64,000 nucleotides of DNA, from the NCBI GenBank assembly GCA_033557465.1, contig CM066043.1, positions 78,088,662 through 78,152,661 of the forward strand. Reading direction: 5' to 3'. The notes under the pieces were generated by a model, which ran no database searches, had not been told where the DNA came from, and worked only from the letters and a program-made list of their open reading frames with translations. Position numbers and translations under genes: made by a program. The stretch's first letter is position 1; each line of letters starts with the position of its first letter. This DNA is from Ichthyophis bannanicus (taxonomy: Eukaryota; Chordata; Amphibia; Gymnophiona; Ichthyophiidae). Of this stretch, positions 22,889-33,215 are shown in pieces.

Positions 22889-23347
22889 GTCTAGATAGGA
22901 CAATACCTCAATGAGTTGTTAGTGAGATGGGAACAGCTGTGCGATGCAGAAAAGCAATGGGCAAAACTGAAAGGGAAAATTTTAAGGGTAACAATCCTTT
23001 TTGTTAGAAAGGTAAATAAATGTAAAAGGAAAAGGAGATCTCTATGATTCTCAAAAGAAGTAGCTGAAAAGGTGAAGAAAAAGAGGGTGGCCTTCATAAA
23101 ATACAAAAGATCACAGAGAGAGGAAAACAAGCATCAATTTTGAAAAAAGAGACTCTAGGAAAGTCAGAAAAGCAAATATACAAAAAGAAAAAGAAATAGA
23201 CAATGCAATAAAATGGGGGGACAAGAGATTTTTCAGATATGTTAGTGAGAGGAGGAAGTGCAAAAGTGGTATTGTCAGACTCAAGGGTGAAGGGAAAGAA
23301 TACGTAGGAGCTGATGAAGCGGGATTGCTTAACAATATTTTTGTTCT

Positions 23348-24960
23348 GTGTTCACAAATGAAGGGCCAGGAGTAGGACCTCAGAAAACACCCACTAATAG
23401 GAACAGAAGTAAAGGGGATTTTAAACGATTTTCAAAAGACTATGTTCACGAGGAACTCGCTAAACTAAAAGTAGACAAAGCGATGGGACCAGATAAGATA
23501 CATCCAAGAATATTGCAGGAACTTAGGGACGATTTAGCAGTTCCACTAACTGACCTTTCTAATGCTTCTTTAGAGACGGGAGTGCTCCCAGAGGACTGGA
23601 GAAGGGCACATGTGGTCCCTTTACATAAAGGCAGAAGTAAGGATGAGGTTTAGAACTACAGGCCAGTTAATATGACCTCTGTGGGAAGTAAATTAATGGA
23701 AATGCTGCTAAAACAGAGGACAGTGAGGTTTCTGGAGTCCAATGGATTGCAGTATCCAAGACAGCATGGGTTTACCAGAAGCAGGTCTTGTCAGACAAAT
23801 CTGATTGATTTCTTTGACTGGGTGACCAGATGCTTAGACTAAGGGAAAGCCCTAGATGTGGTGTGCTTATATTTCAGTAAAGCCTTTGACACCGTTCTGC
23901 ACAGGTGACTTATAAATTGAGCACCCTAGGGATGGAACATAGTGTGACTAATTGGATTAGAAATTGGTTGAGTGGGAGACAACAAAATGTACAGGTAAAT
24001 GAAGCCCACATTAAAGAGAAGGATATTGCAGCAGAAATCTGTCCTTGGTCCAATTCTTTTTAACATCTTTGTTAATGATATTGTGGAAGAGTTGTCGGGA
24101 AACGTTTGCCTCTTCGCAGATGATACCAAGATCTGCAAGAGTAAACACCCAGGAAGGAATAGATGAGGAGGGATCTAGCTAAGCTTGAAATATAGTCAAG
24201 AATTTAACAGCTGAGATTTAATGCTAAAAAATGCAGGATCATGCATTTGGGCTGCAAAAATCCAAAGGAGCGGTAGAGTAGGGGGTGAGGAACTTCTTTC
24301 CACTAAAGAAGAGCGGGACCTGGGCATGATTGTTTCTGATGATCTTAAAGTAGCTAAACAGGTAGAAAAGGCGACAGCGAAAGCCAGAAGGATGCTTGGA
24401 TGCATGGATGGTAGACACGAGGACAGTATCTGAACTTAAAAAAGCATGGAACAAAAACAGAGAATCTCTAAAGGTAAAAGGGAACTATTGCAGTTGATAT
24501 GGAAGGGCAAACTAGATAGGCCATGTAGTCTTTTTCTGCCACATGTTTCTATGTTTCTATAGGGAGAGGAATGGCCAGCAGAATAAAGGAGGTGATACTG
24601 CCTCTGTATAAGTCTCTGGTGCAACCTCATTTGGAGTACTGTGTGCAATTCTGGAGACCATACTTTCAAAAGGATGTATACAGGATGGAGTCGGTGCAGA
24701 GGGTGGCTACTAAAATGGTTGATGGTCTTCATTATAAAGCATATGAGGACAGACTTAAAGATCTTAATATGCATACATTAGAGGAAAGGCAGAATAGAGG
24801 AGATATGATAGATATGTTTAAATACCTCCATGGCATAAATGCACAAGACAAGAGCCTCTTTTGATTGAAAGCAAGCTCTGCAATGAGGGGACATAGGATG
24901 AGGGTGAAAGAGGATAGACTTAGGAGTGGTAGATGCATGGAATAGTCTCCCAGTGGAGAT
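23348..24960 (+). pseudogene. CR1-B reverse transcriptase, broken
   Basis: Reverse-transcriptase reading of the copy above. An open piece at 23348-23653 covers RNRSKGDFKRFSKD through LPEDWRRAHVVPLHKG. A stop follows at 23651-23653, then frameshifted motif A (about 23865-23895, SKAFDTVLH) and motif C (about 24110-24130, LFADDTK). The C-terminal domain is split by a nested CR1 3' fragment at about 24404-24560 and resumes as PLYKSLVQPHLEYCVQF. Non-functional. Confidence 0.8.
24404..24560 (+). mobile_element. CR1-B 3' fragment nested in CR1-B
   Basis: Between ARRMLGCM and GRGMASRIKEV of the host CR1 lies an insert holding the last 40 or so codons and 3' UTR of the same subfamily, ending TGTTTCTATGTTTCTAT. 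A 5'-truncated LINE insertion into a relative. Confidence 0.75.
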
Positions 24961-25389
24961 AGTAGAGATGCGGACAGTATCTGAATTCAAGAAAACATGG
25001 GACAAACACAGATCTCTAAAGGAAAAAAGGAGACTAGCATAGACTCTACACTAAAAAAAAAAGAATGGAAGGGTAGACTAGATAGGTCATTAAGTCTTTT
25101 TCTGCTGTCATGTTCCTATGTTTCTATGCTAGTCCTGATTCAGCAGAGGAAGAGGAAGAAGTTGAAAGCTTAACTGAAGGTGATAGAGAGCCTTTACGGA
25201 AATCTTCTAGATTTACCATAAGAACATAACATAAAATATGCCATACTGGGTCAGACCAAGGTCCATCAAGCCCAGTATCCTGTTTCCAACAGTGGCCAAA
25301 CTAGGTCATATGTATCTAGCAGTTTCCCCAAAAGACACAGGTTCCACAATGCTTGTACTGGGTCAAGCAATGATATCCTGGGTCCCTTC

Positions 25390-26475
25390 TTAATAATGGT
25401 TTATGGACCTTTCCTCTAGGAACTTGTCCAAACCTTTTTTAAACCCAGCTACACTAACAGCTTTTACTACATCCTCCGGTAACAAATTCCAGAGTTTGAT
25501 TACATGTTGAGTGAAAAAATATTGTATTTTATTAGTCTTAACTAGTTTACCCTGTAGCTTCATTGCATGTCCCCTAGTCTTTCTATATTCTGATAACGTA
25601 AACAATCAATCTACGTTTACCCGTTCCACTCCGTTCATTAATTTATAGACTTCTATCATATCTCCCCTCAGCCATCTCTTTTCCAGGTTAAAGAGCCCTA
25701 ACCTTTTTAGCCTTTCTTCATAGGAGTATCCTTCCATCCCCTTTACCATTTTGGTGGCTTTTCTCGGAACCTTTTCTAATATTGCTATATCCTTTTTAAG
25801 ATACGGTGACCAGAATTGCACACAATATTCAAGGTGCGGTCTCACCATGGAACAATATAGAGGCATTATGATATCTTTTGTTTCATTTTCCATTCCTTTC
25901 CTTATGATACCTAGCATTCTATTTGCTCTCTTGGCCGCTGCTGCACACTGGGCCGAGGGTTTTAACATGGTATCCACAATGACGCCTAAATCTTTTTCCT
26001 GGGTGGTGGTTCCTAATGTGGAACCTTGCATCGTGTAGCCATAGTTTGGTTGTTCTTCCCTAGGTGCATAACTTTGCACTTGTCCACATTAAATTTAATC
26101 TGCCATTTTGATGCCCAGTCTTCCAATTTATCAAGATCCTCTTGCAATTTTCCACAATCCTCTTGGGTTTTAACAACTTTAAATAGTTTTGTGTCATCTG
26201 CATATTTGATAACCTCACTCGTTATTCCACTTTCCAGGTCATTTATGAATATGTCAAAAAGCAGCAGACCCAGCACAGATCCCTGGGGTACACCACTATT
26301 CACCTTTCTCCATTGGGAAAAATGGCCATTTAGCCCTACCCTCTGCTTTCTATCTTTTAACCAGTTCCTGATCCCCCAATAGTACACTGCCTCCTATCCC
26401 ATGACTCTTTAGTTTTGCCAAAAGTCTCTGATGAGGGACCTTGTCAAAGGCTTTCTGAAAGTCCAGATACACTAT
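25390..26475 (-). pseudogene. CR1-A reverse transcriptase, 3' part
   Basis: Minus-strand pieces 26013-26387, 25606-26079 and 25390-25605 give the RT from motif B onward: SGVPQGSVLGLLLF, KYADDTKLFKVV (YADD in place of the FADD of the first copy), then GSTLGTTTQEKDLGVIV, PHLEYCVQFWSPY and the terminal KLWNLLPEDVVKAV. One frameshift near 26050 and one stop near 25605 break it. Closely similar to 1600-2560 on the plus strand. Confidence 0.85.
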
Positions 26476-28637
26476 GGGTTATGTTTACTAAACTGCGGTA
26501 ATGTTACAGACCACGCGGTAGGTAACGTTAACGCGTGGGTTGTAACGTTAACGCCCGGTAACGTTAAACCCGCGCAGAAGCGTTCTGCGGTGCGGTAGAC
26601 ACCGCAGAGTGAGGAGAGAGGCCGGAGAGCTGGGGTCAATGGGCGGGGAGTGGGCATGGAGAGGGTTCCTGCACACTAACACGCTGAACTGAAGGGCTGA
26701 ATCCTACCGGGAATAAAAACCTGCCGTTAGATGCACATTTGCAGGAGAGAGAAACCATTTCAGTGTCAGCAATGTAGGGCATAGACAGGGAGCCTGAGAA
26801 AGGTGATAGTAGTGTTTCATCTGCAGCAACAGCATAGTGGCAATGTACGAAGGGCCACTATGGTGATGGTGCAAATGGGGCACGGGGTGGACTAGGCGGT
26901 TGCCTAGGTGGCACATAGGAACGTGGAAAATGGACACCAGCAAGACAGCAACAGACCAGGTTCAAACATGCCCATGAGTCTGTGTCCCACAGTGTCCCAT
27001 CCATGGGACATTACCCAGCAGGAACCCCAAGGGGCACATAACATTGACAGGCAGTGCTGGGGGAAGCGTGGACAGCTATGCAGGCACCCCTACCCCAGAA
27101 CCCACACCTTAGGCAGCCGCCTACCTGTCCCCTGGATGGCCTAGGACTGCACACCACTGGCACCGACAGCATATGGTCATGACGGCATGGCGGGGGGGGG
27201 ATGTTTGTACTGAAGGGAGTACTGGCATCCACCTGCAGTGGACCTAGCCCATGCCCTGTACCAGTACGTGGTGTGCAGTGCAACAAAAGAGGTCTGGCTG
27301 GGAAACGTAAGGGTATCCCCAGGGACCACTATGCTCAGCCATACACTCAGCCAGTATGCTCAGCAATACACTCAGCCAGTATGTCCAAGAGCAAAAGGTT
27401 CAAGTCCCATCTGTGGATCCTGCAGAGCATCACCCCATAATTTTATCCCACAATGCAGCCACAACAACAACATGTGCAAACCCCAACGCAGCAGTGCACA
27501 GTGGTATGGACACCCACTCACAAGGGCTCCACTATCCACAGCCTCATGGAGTGTCATGCTGTTGGCCCCAACACAGAGCTGCAGTTATCACCAGAGCACT
27601 ACTACTACCCCCTGCACAGATTAGCAATGTCGGCACTGTGATCAGGACCAGTGCAGCAGGTAGGGTTATCAACCACCTCCATCTAAGCACAATGCTGAGA
27701 TAGGTGTGGGAGTGTGCGTATGTCTATCCATTGTTTTGTGTCCGCCAACAGGGTTCCCCCATGAGCATGCACTATGGACTGGCTAGTGGGCTGTCTGCAG
27801 TTAGTCTGTGCATGGTGGGACCACCCTGTAGGATGCTGCAGGTGCAGTCTGATTGTGATGGTAGACTGTGGTGTGGAGCCTTCCCCAAGCATCACTGCTG
27901 GTCTGCCATGGTCACATGTATGGCTCTGGCCCATCAGTCCTGGAGGGCTGTCATCAGCCAGCAGGACTGTGGTTGCTGGTATTACAGCCATTCCGCAGGG
28001 TGCAGGCACCTGTCCCACCACACCCTCATCTACAATAGGGGTGATTGTGGGCCCCTTGGGGTATATAGTGCATACCACTTCAACCCATAGAGGCAGTGCT
28101 ACCTAAAGCTCATGGAAGTCTAGCCCCCCCCTCCCCCACTGCTCTGATAACAGGTACCCATGGCAGCCAGACCTTAACACTGCATACACATTAATCTGAG
28201 TGGTGTCCGGTCCCACAGGGCCACATATGACTGCATAACCCAGATGGTAACAGAAGTACTTTTGGTTGCACTGGTGGGAGCACCTGTCACACACTGGTAG
28301 TGATGGGGATGTGCAGCAGGACCTATCTCTAGCACCACATGTACTGTGGACCTAGTGCTGGGCACCTATCCTATCCCTCAGGGTGAACACGGAACATGCA
28401 CAATGGCATGGTCTGTAGCTACTCTGTGCCAGTATCACGCACTGTCAGTCCGTCTTACCACGCTGCAGTACTGGTGAGGTGCAGACCCCATTTGGTGGTC
28501 AGCTGTAGGCCGCTGTTCTGCATGTGCAATGCATCATGGGTGCTAGTGGGGTTACCCTATCCTGGCACACAGAGAAGACGGTTTGTGCGGTGACCTGCAG
28601 TTCATCTGTACCCAGCTAGTGCTGTGCAACAAGCCAT

Positions 28638-29265
28638 AGAGGTATAGCCTACTGGTTAGTACACTGACGTTCTAAGCCAGAGTTACTCACATCCAGTCCT
28701 GGAGGTCCGCAACCCTGCAGGTTTTCGGGATATCCCTAATGAATATGCATGAGCTATATATGCATTAGAGATATCCTGCCAACCTGACTGGTTTGTGGCC
28801 CTCCAGGGATGGATTTGGAGACCCCTGCCTTACACCTCTGTCATTTATGATTGAGAGTGGGCAAGGTGCAGATGTCCAAGACATCAAAAAGGTTAGATAG
28901 AATTTGTCACATTCCTCCTTGCTTTTCACCACCACCAAAATATTGTCTATTAGACAACTTTATGCTGGTGGTGAGAATCGAGGAGGAATGTGACACATTC
29001 TATCTACCCTTTTGATGTCTATGACAGCTGTACCTTGCCCACTCACTATCTTAACTGACAGAGGTGTAAGGCAGGGGTCTCCAAATCCAGCCTTGGAGGG
29101 CCACAAACCAGTCAGGTTGGCAGGATATCTCTAATGCATATATATCTCATGCAGATTCATTAGGGATATCCTGAAAACCTGCAGGGTTGTGGACCTCCAG
29201 AACTGGATTTGAGTAGCTCTGTTCTAAGCAGTGGTCATGGGGTTTGATTCCTCGTTATTCCTTCC
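28638..29265 (+). repeat. tRNA-like SINE head, split by a hAT MITE
   Basis: GTATAGCCTACTGGTTAGTA (A-box-like, about 28642) and, after the MITE, GGGGTTTGATTCCTCG (B-box-like, about 29239). With the MITE and one copy of its duplication removed the two boxes are spaced as in a tRNA promoter. The 3' body after 29265 is not recognised. Confidence 0.5.
28678..29221. mobile_element. hAT-type foldback MITE, 544 bp
   Basis: Begins CAGAGTTACTC and ends GAGTAGCTCTG. It is flanked by the identical 8-bp duplication TTCTAAGC (28670-28677 and 29222-29229). Eight-base duplications and CAG...CTG ends are hallmarks of hAT elements. The inverted repeat extends almost the whole length, including the inner GGAGACCCCTGCC/GGCAGGGGTCTCC pair and arms near the centre (GGAGGAATGTGACA and complement). 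It has no coding capacity and would need a hAT transposase from elsewhere. Confidence 0.85.
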
Positions 29266-29365
29266 TGTCCATGTCTGATGTTTTGCATGCCTGTGACAGT
29301 CATATTTGTGCAGATCAATGCTGCCAGCCCATAATACCCTCACCACAGTTGCCATCACTGCCTAT

Positions 29366-29655
29366 ATGGCATTATAAGGCACCTTACTAGTCACAGTACA
29401 AGGCACGTTACAAGGCACATCATAAGGCACGTTACAGGGCACCTTACTAGGCACAGTACAAGGCACGTTACAAGGCACGTGCCTTGTACTATGCCTACTA
29501 AGGTGCCCTTTAACGTGCCTTATGACATGCCTTGTACTGTGCCTACTAAGGTGCCTTCTAACGTGCCTTATGACATGCCTTATATTGTGCCTTATGACAT
29601 GCCTTGCAACGTGCCTTATAACGCACGTTAGCCTAAGGCGCCTTGTAACGCGCGT
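29366..29655. repeat. GGCACGTTA-type palindromic array
   Basis: About 290 bases built almost wholly from AAGGCAC(G/C)(T)TA-like modules on the left and their complements (TAACGTGCCTT) on the right. They meet at the perfect palindrome AAGGCACGTGCCTT at 29472-29485. The modules carry alternating linkers (CTTACTAGGCACAGTAC and complement). It lies near the right terminus of the Harbinger-like element. Confidence 0.8.
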
Positions 29656-29759
29656 TAACTGACACAGCTTGCCATAATGATGCACCACCCATTCCCTTAT
29701 ATGGGAATCCAGGGAACCTATTGTGTGGAACGTTACCGCAGTTTAGTAAACATACCCCT

Positions 29760-30257
29760 ATATCAACCAACTCACCTTTGTCCACCTGTTTATTCACACC
29801 TTCAAAAAAATAGATCAGATTAGTAAAACAAGATCGTCCTTGCATAAAGCCATGTTGGCTGTCTCTCAGTAGGCCATGACTATCTACATGCTGAGTAATT
29901 TTATTCTTTATGATGGTTTCTACCATTTTTCCCGGTACTGACGTCAGGCTCACCGGGCTGTAGTTTCCCAGATCACCACTGGAACCCTTTTTAAAAATTG
30001 GTGTTACATTGGCGATCCTCTGATCTTCAGGTATTAGAGATGATTTTAATGATAGTTCACAGATTACTAATAGCAGGTCTGCAATCTCATATTTCAGTTC
30101 TTTCAACACCCTTGGATGTATACCATCCGGCCCAGGTTATTTGCTACTCTTCAGTTTATCTAATAGTTGTAATATATCTTCCCGATGTATCGATATTTCC
30201 TTCAATTCTTCCGCAACTTTAAATACCACTTCAGTCATGGGTAATATCCCTACATCT
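29760..30257 (-). pseudogene. CR1-A reverse transcriptase, early part
   Basis: Minus-strand frame giving PGPDGIHPRVL region, KELKYEIADLLLVI, NYSPVSLTSVPGKMVE and QHGFMQGRSCFTNLIYF, ending where the Harbinger-like insert begins. Continues the same CR1-A copy to the left at 26475. One stop near 30110 is visible. Confidence 0.8.
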
Positions 30258-30341
30258 TAAACATAGAAACATAGAAACATAGAAACATGATGACAGAAAA
30301 AGACCACAAGGCCCATCTAGTCTGTCCTTCCATAACAACAA

Positions 30342-31964
30342 CTACAACAGTCCACTTTTTACCTTTAGAGATCCTCTGTGTTGGTCCCATGATGTTTTGA
30401 ACTCAGTCACTGTCCTCATCTCCACCACCTCCACTGGGAGACTATTCCACGGATCCACTACTCTTTCCGTAAAGAAATATTTCCGCATATCACTCCTGAA
30501 TCTATCTCCCTTCACCCTCATCCCATGTCCCCTCGTAGCAGAACTTGCTTTCAATTGAAAGAGGCTCTCTCCCTGAACATTTATGCCACGGAGGTATTTA
30601 AACATCTCAATCATATCACCTCTATCCCGCCTTTCCTCTAAGGTGTACATATTAAGATCCTTAAGTCTGTCCTCATATGCTTTATAATGAAGCCCATTAA
30701 TCATTTTAGTAGCAACCCTCTGCACCGACTCCATCCTGTTCACATCCTTTTGAAGGTGCGGTCTCCAGAATTGCACACCATACTCCAAATGAGGTCGCAC
30801 CAAAGACTTATACAGAGGCATTATCACCTCCTTTTTTCTGCTAGCCATTCCTCTCCGTATGCACCCAAGCATCCTTCTAGCTTTTGCCGTCGCCTTTTCT
30901 ACCTGTTTAGCTACTTTAAGATCATCAGACACAACCACGCCTAGGTCCCGCTCTTCTTTAGTGGACAAAAGTACTTCACCTCCTATACTGTATTGCTCCC
31001 TTGGATTGCTGCAGCCCAAATGCATGACCTTACATTTTTTAACATTAAATCCCAGCTGCCAAATTCTAGACCATTCTTCAAGCTTAGCTAGATCCCTCCT
31101 CATGTTATCTACACCTTCCTGGGTGTCTACTCTATTACAGATTTTGGTATCATCCGCAAAGAGGCAAACCTTACCCGACAGCCCTTCCGCTATATCACTA
31201 ACAAAGATGTTAAAAAGAATCGGACCAAGGACAGATCCCTGGGGCACACCACTGGTAACATCCTTCTCCTCAGAGTGAGCTCCATTTACTTGTACTCTTT
31301 GTCGCCTCCCACCCAACCAATTTCTAACCCAAGCAGTAACTTTAGGGTCCATCCCTAGGGTGCTCAGTTTGTTTATAAGTCGCCTGTGAGGAACAGTGTC
31401 AAAGGCTTTACTGAAATCTAAATACACCACATCTAGAGCTCTCCCTCGGTCCAACTCCCTGGTCACCCAGTCAAAGAAATCGATCAGATTTGTCTGACAA
31501 GACCTGCCTCTGGTGAATCCATGCTGCCTCGGATCCTGTAATTCGCCAAACTCCAGAAACCTCACTATTTTCTCTTTCAGCAGCGTTTCCAATAATTTAC
31601 TCACCACTGAAGTTAAACTAACCGGCCTGTAGTTTTCAACCACATCCTTACTTCCGCTTTTGTGTAAAGGCACCACATGAGCCTCTCTCCAGTCCTTTGG
31701 CACCACTCCCGACTCCAACGAGGCATTGAAAAGGTCAGTCAGTGGAGCTGCTAGAACGTCCCCAAATTCCCTCAGTATTCTAGGGTGTATCCCATCCGGT
31801 CCCATCGCTTTGTCTACTTTAAGTTGAGCTAGTTTCTCACGAACACAGTCTTCTGAAAATTGTTCATGATGTCCCTCGCTTCTGTTCTTATTTGTGGGTG
31901 TTTTCTGAGGTCCTGCTCCTGGTTCTTCATCTGTGAACACAGAACAAAAATATCTGTTAAGCAA
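30342..31964 (-). CDS. CR1-B ORF2, reverse transcriptase part (540 codons open)
   Basis: Open frame from the linker to the C-terminus. It shows LKVDKAMGPDGIHPRIL (residue about 50), NYRPVSLTSVVSKLLE, QHGFTRGRSCQTNLIDF, YLDFSKAFDTVPHR (motif A Asp), SGVPQGSVLGPILFN (motif B) and CLFADDTKICN (catalytic dyad near residue 270). The CR1 C-terminal block RPHLEYGVQFWRPH follows and the frame ends KVKSGLL. All catalytic aspartates are present. The start codon is arbitrary, since the endonuclease should be fused upstream but is separated here by a stop and frameshifts. A recent insertion. Confidence 0.9.
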   Translation of the reverse strand: MLNRYFCSVFTDEEPGAGPQKTPTNKNRSEGHHEQFSEDCVREKLAQLKVDKAMGPDGIHPRILREFGDVLAAPLTDLFNASLESGVVPKDWREAHVVPLHKSGSKDVVENYRPVSLTSVVSKLLETLLKEKIVRFLEFGELQDPRQHGFTRGRSCQTNLIDFFDWVTRELDRGRALDVVYLDFSKAFDTVPHRRLINKLSTLGMDPKVTAWVRNWLGGRRQRVQVNGAHSEEKDVTSGVPQGSVLGPILFNIFVSDIAEGLSGKVCLFADDTKICNRVDTQEGVDNMRRDLAKLEEWSRIWQLGFNVKKCKVMHLGCSNPREQYSIGGEVLLSTKEERDLGVVVSDDLKVAKQVEKATAKARRMLGCIRRGMASRKKEVIMPLYKSLVRPHLEYGVQFWRPHLQKDVNRMESVQRVATKMINGLHYKAYEDRLKDLNMYTLEERRDRGDMIEMFKYLRGINVQGESLFQLKASSATRGHGMRVKGDRFRSDMRKYFFTERVVDPWNSLPVEVVEMRTVTEFKTSWDQHRGSLKVKSGLL

Positions 31965-31987
31965 TTCCGCTTTATCCTTATCAGCTT

Positions 31988-33210
31988 CTACATATTCCCC
32001 CCTGCATCCTTGAGTCTGACAATACCACTTTTGCCCTTCCTCTTCTCACTAATATATCTGAAAAATGTCTTATCCCCCCATTTTATTGCATTGGCTATTT
32101 CCTCCTCCTTTTGAATCTTTGCCTTCTTGACTACTTTGCTAGCTTCTCTAAGTTTTTCCAAATACAGATGCCTGTCTTCCTCTCTCTGTGATCTCTTGTA
32201 TTTCATGAAGGCCTCCCTCTTTTTCTTCACTTTTTCAGCTACTTCCTTCGAAAACCATAGCGGTCTCCTGTTCCTTTTGCCTTTATTTACCATTTTAACA
32301 AAAAGGTTGGTTGCCTTTAAAATACCCCCTTTCAGCTTTGCCTACTGTTTTTCTACATCCCCCAGCTGTTCCCATCCCACTAACGACTCCCTGAGGTATT
32401 GGCCCATCTTCGCAAAGTTAGTCTTCCTAAAGTCTAAGATCTTCACCTTGGAATGGATTCTAACAGCCCTAGTCCTAATACTGAACCACACCATCTGGTG
32501 ACCACTGGATGCAAAATGATCTCCCACTACAACATCAGAAACACTTTCACCATTGGTAAACACCAAGTCCAGTATGGCCCCTTCACGTGTGGGGTCTGTT
32601 ACCAATTGCCTGAATAGTTCTCCCTGTAGAGAATCCAGGATCTCCTTACTTCTAGATGATACTGCAACAGGAATGTGCCAATCAACATCTGGCATATTGA
32701 AATCTCCTAGCAGTAGCACTTCCCCTTTCCTAGCAATGCTGCGTATGTCTTCAATTAACTCTCTGTCCACCTCTTCCTCTTGTGAGGGAGGTCTGTATAT
32801 CACACCAATGCAAATAGATTTCTCTTTCCCTCTTTCTAGTTTAACCCACAATGCCTCCTCTCTCTCCCTTTTAAGCTCTGTAATTCCAAAGCTTTAATAG
32901 TAGTTTTTACATATAGTGCCACTCCTCCTCCCCTTCTTCCTACCCTGTCCTTTCTGAATAAAGTATAGCCAGGTATAGTTACATCCCAGTCATGGTTTTC
33001 TGTGAACCATGTTTCTGTAACTGCCACTAAATCCAAGTCAGCAACTCCCACCAAAGCTTCAACTTCAGGGATCTTATTTCCCATGCTACGGGCATTAATA
33101 CACACTGCTTTCCATGTGTTACCCCTGTTACCCATTTCCATAAAGGTATTTAATGTATCACCTACCTGGGGGCTTTCACTTACCTGGGGGCTTTCTTCAC
33201 CCATCCCCAA
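31988..33210 (-). pseudogene. CR1-B endonuclease and linker, frameshifted
   Basis: Three minus-strand frames follow one another. The first, 32836-33210, has KAVCINARSMGNKIPEVEAL, a TETW (catalytic Glu region) and GGGVALYVKT. The second, 32342-32851, has GVIYRPPSQEEEVD, GDFNMPDVDW (catalytic Asp/Asn pair) and GHQMVWFS in place of the SDH motif. The third, 31988-32293, is the Lys/Arg-rich linker. This APE-type endonuclease would nick target DNA to prime reverse transcription. At least two frameshifts and one stop inactivate it. Confidence 0.85.
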
Positions 33211-33215
33211 TGAAT

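Larger units (their letters stand above)
22170..25128 (+). mobile_element. CR1-B LINE copy, decayed, with nested inserts
   Basis: Plus-strand CR1 of subfamily B. It begins in the endonuclease (LQGELFQQLITEPTREGAIL region, 22180-22250), is opened by a solo LTR, resumes near 22889 in the post-endonuclease linker and runs through the reverse transcriptase to a tail of TTTCTATG units ending about 25128. RT landmarks include LKVDKAMGPDKIHPRIL (23467) and PHLEYCVQFWRPY (24625). Frameshifts and stops are frequent. A CR1-B 3' fragment is inserted within it at about 24404-24560. It lies between two pieces of the Gypsy C-terminus. Confidence 0.8.
26476..29758. mobile_element. Harbinger-like DNA element with 3-bp target duplication
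   Basis: A 3.28 kb insert interrupts the CR1-A RT frame. Its ends are inverted repeats sharing ATGTTTACTAAACTGCGGTA, preceded by GGGTT at the left and, on the complement, by GGGGT at the right. TAT flanks both sides (26473-26475 and 29759-29761), a 3-bp duplication. GGG-start termini with a 3-bp duplication fit PIF/Harbinger. No transposase or Myb-like ORF is recognisable within; open frames at 26900-28100 are His/Cys/Gln-rich with no known motif. It contains a SINE-like head, a hAT MITE and a palindromic array. Confidence 0.7.

Noticed and set aside
29362..29688. Repeat protein with HVIRHV units
   Set aside because: A translation of the palindromic GGCACGTT array, which explains the periodicity.
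31860..32897. Plus-strand frames of 80-140 codons opposite the CR1 copies
   Set aside because: They are antisense shadows of the CR1-B ORF2 and recur at the same places in the second copy (50231-52338).
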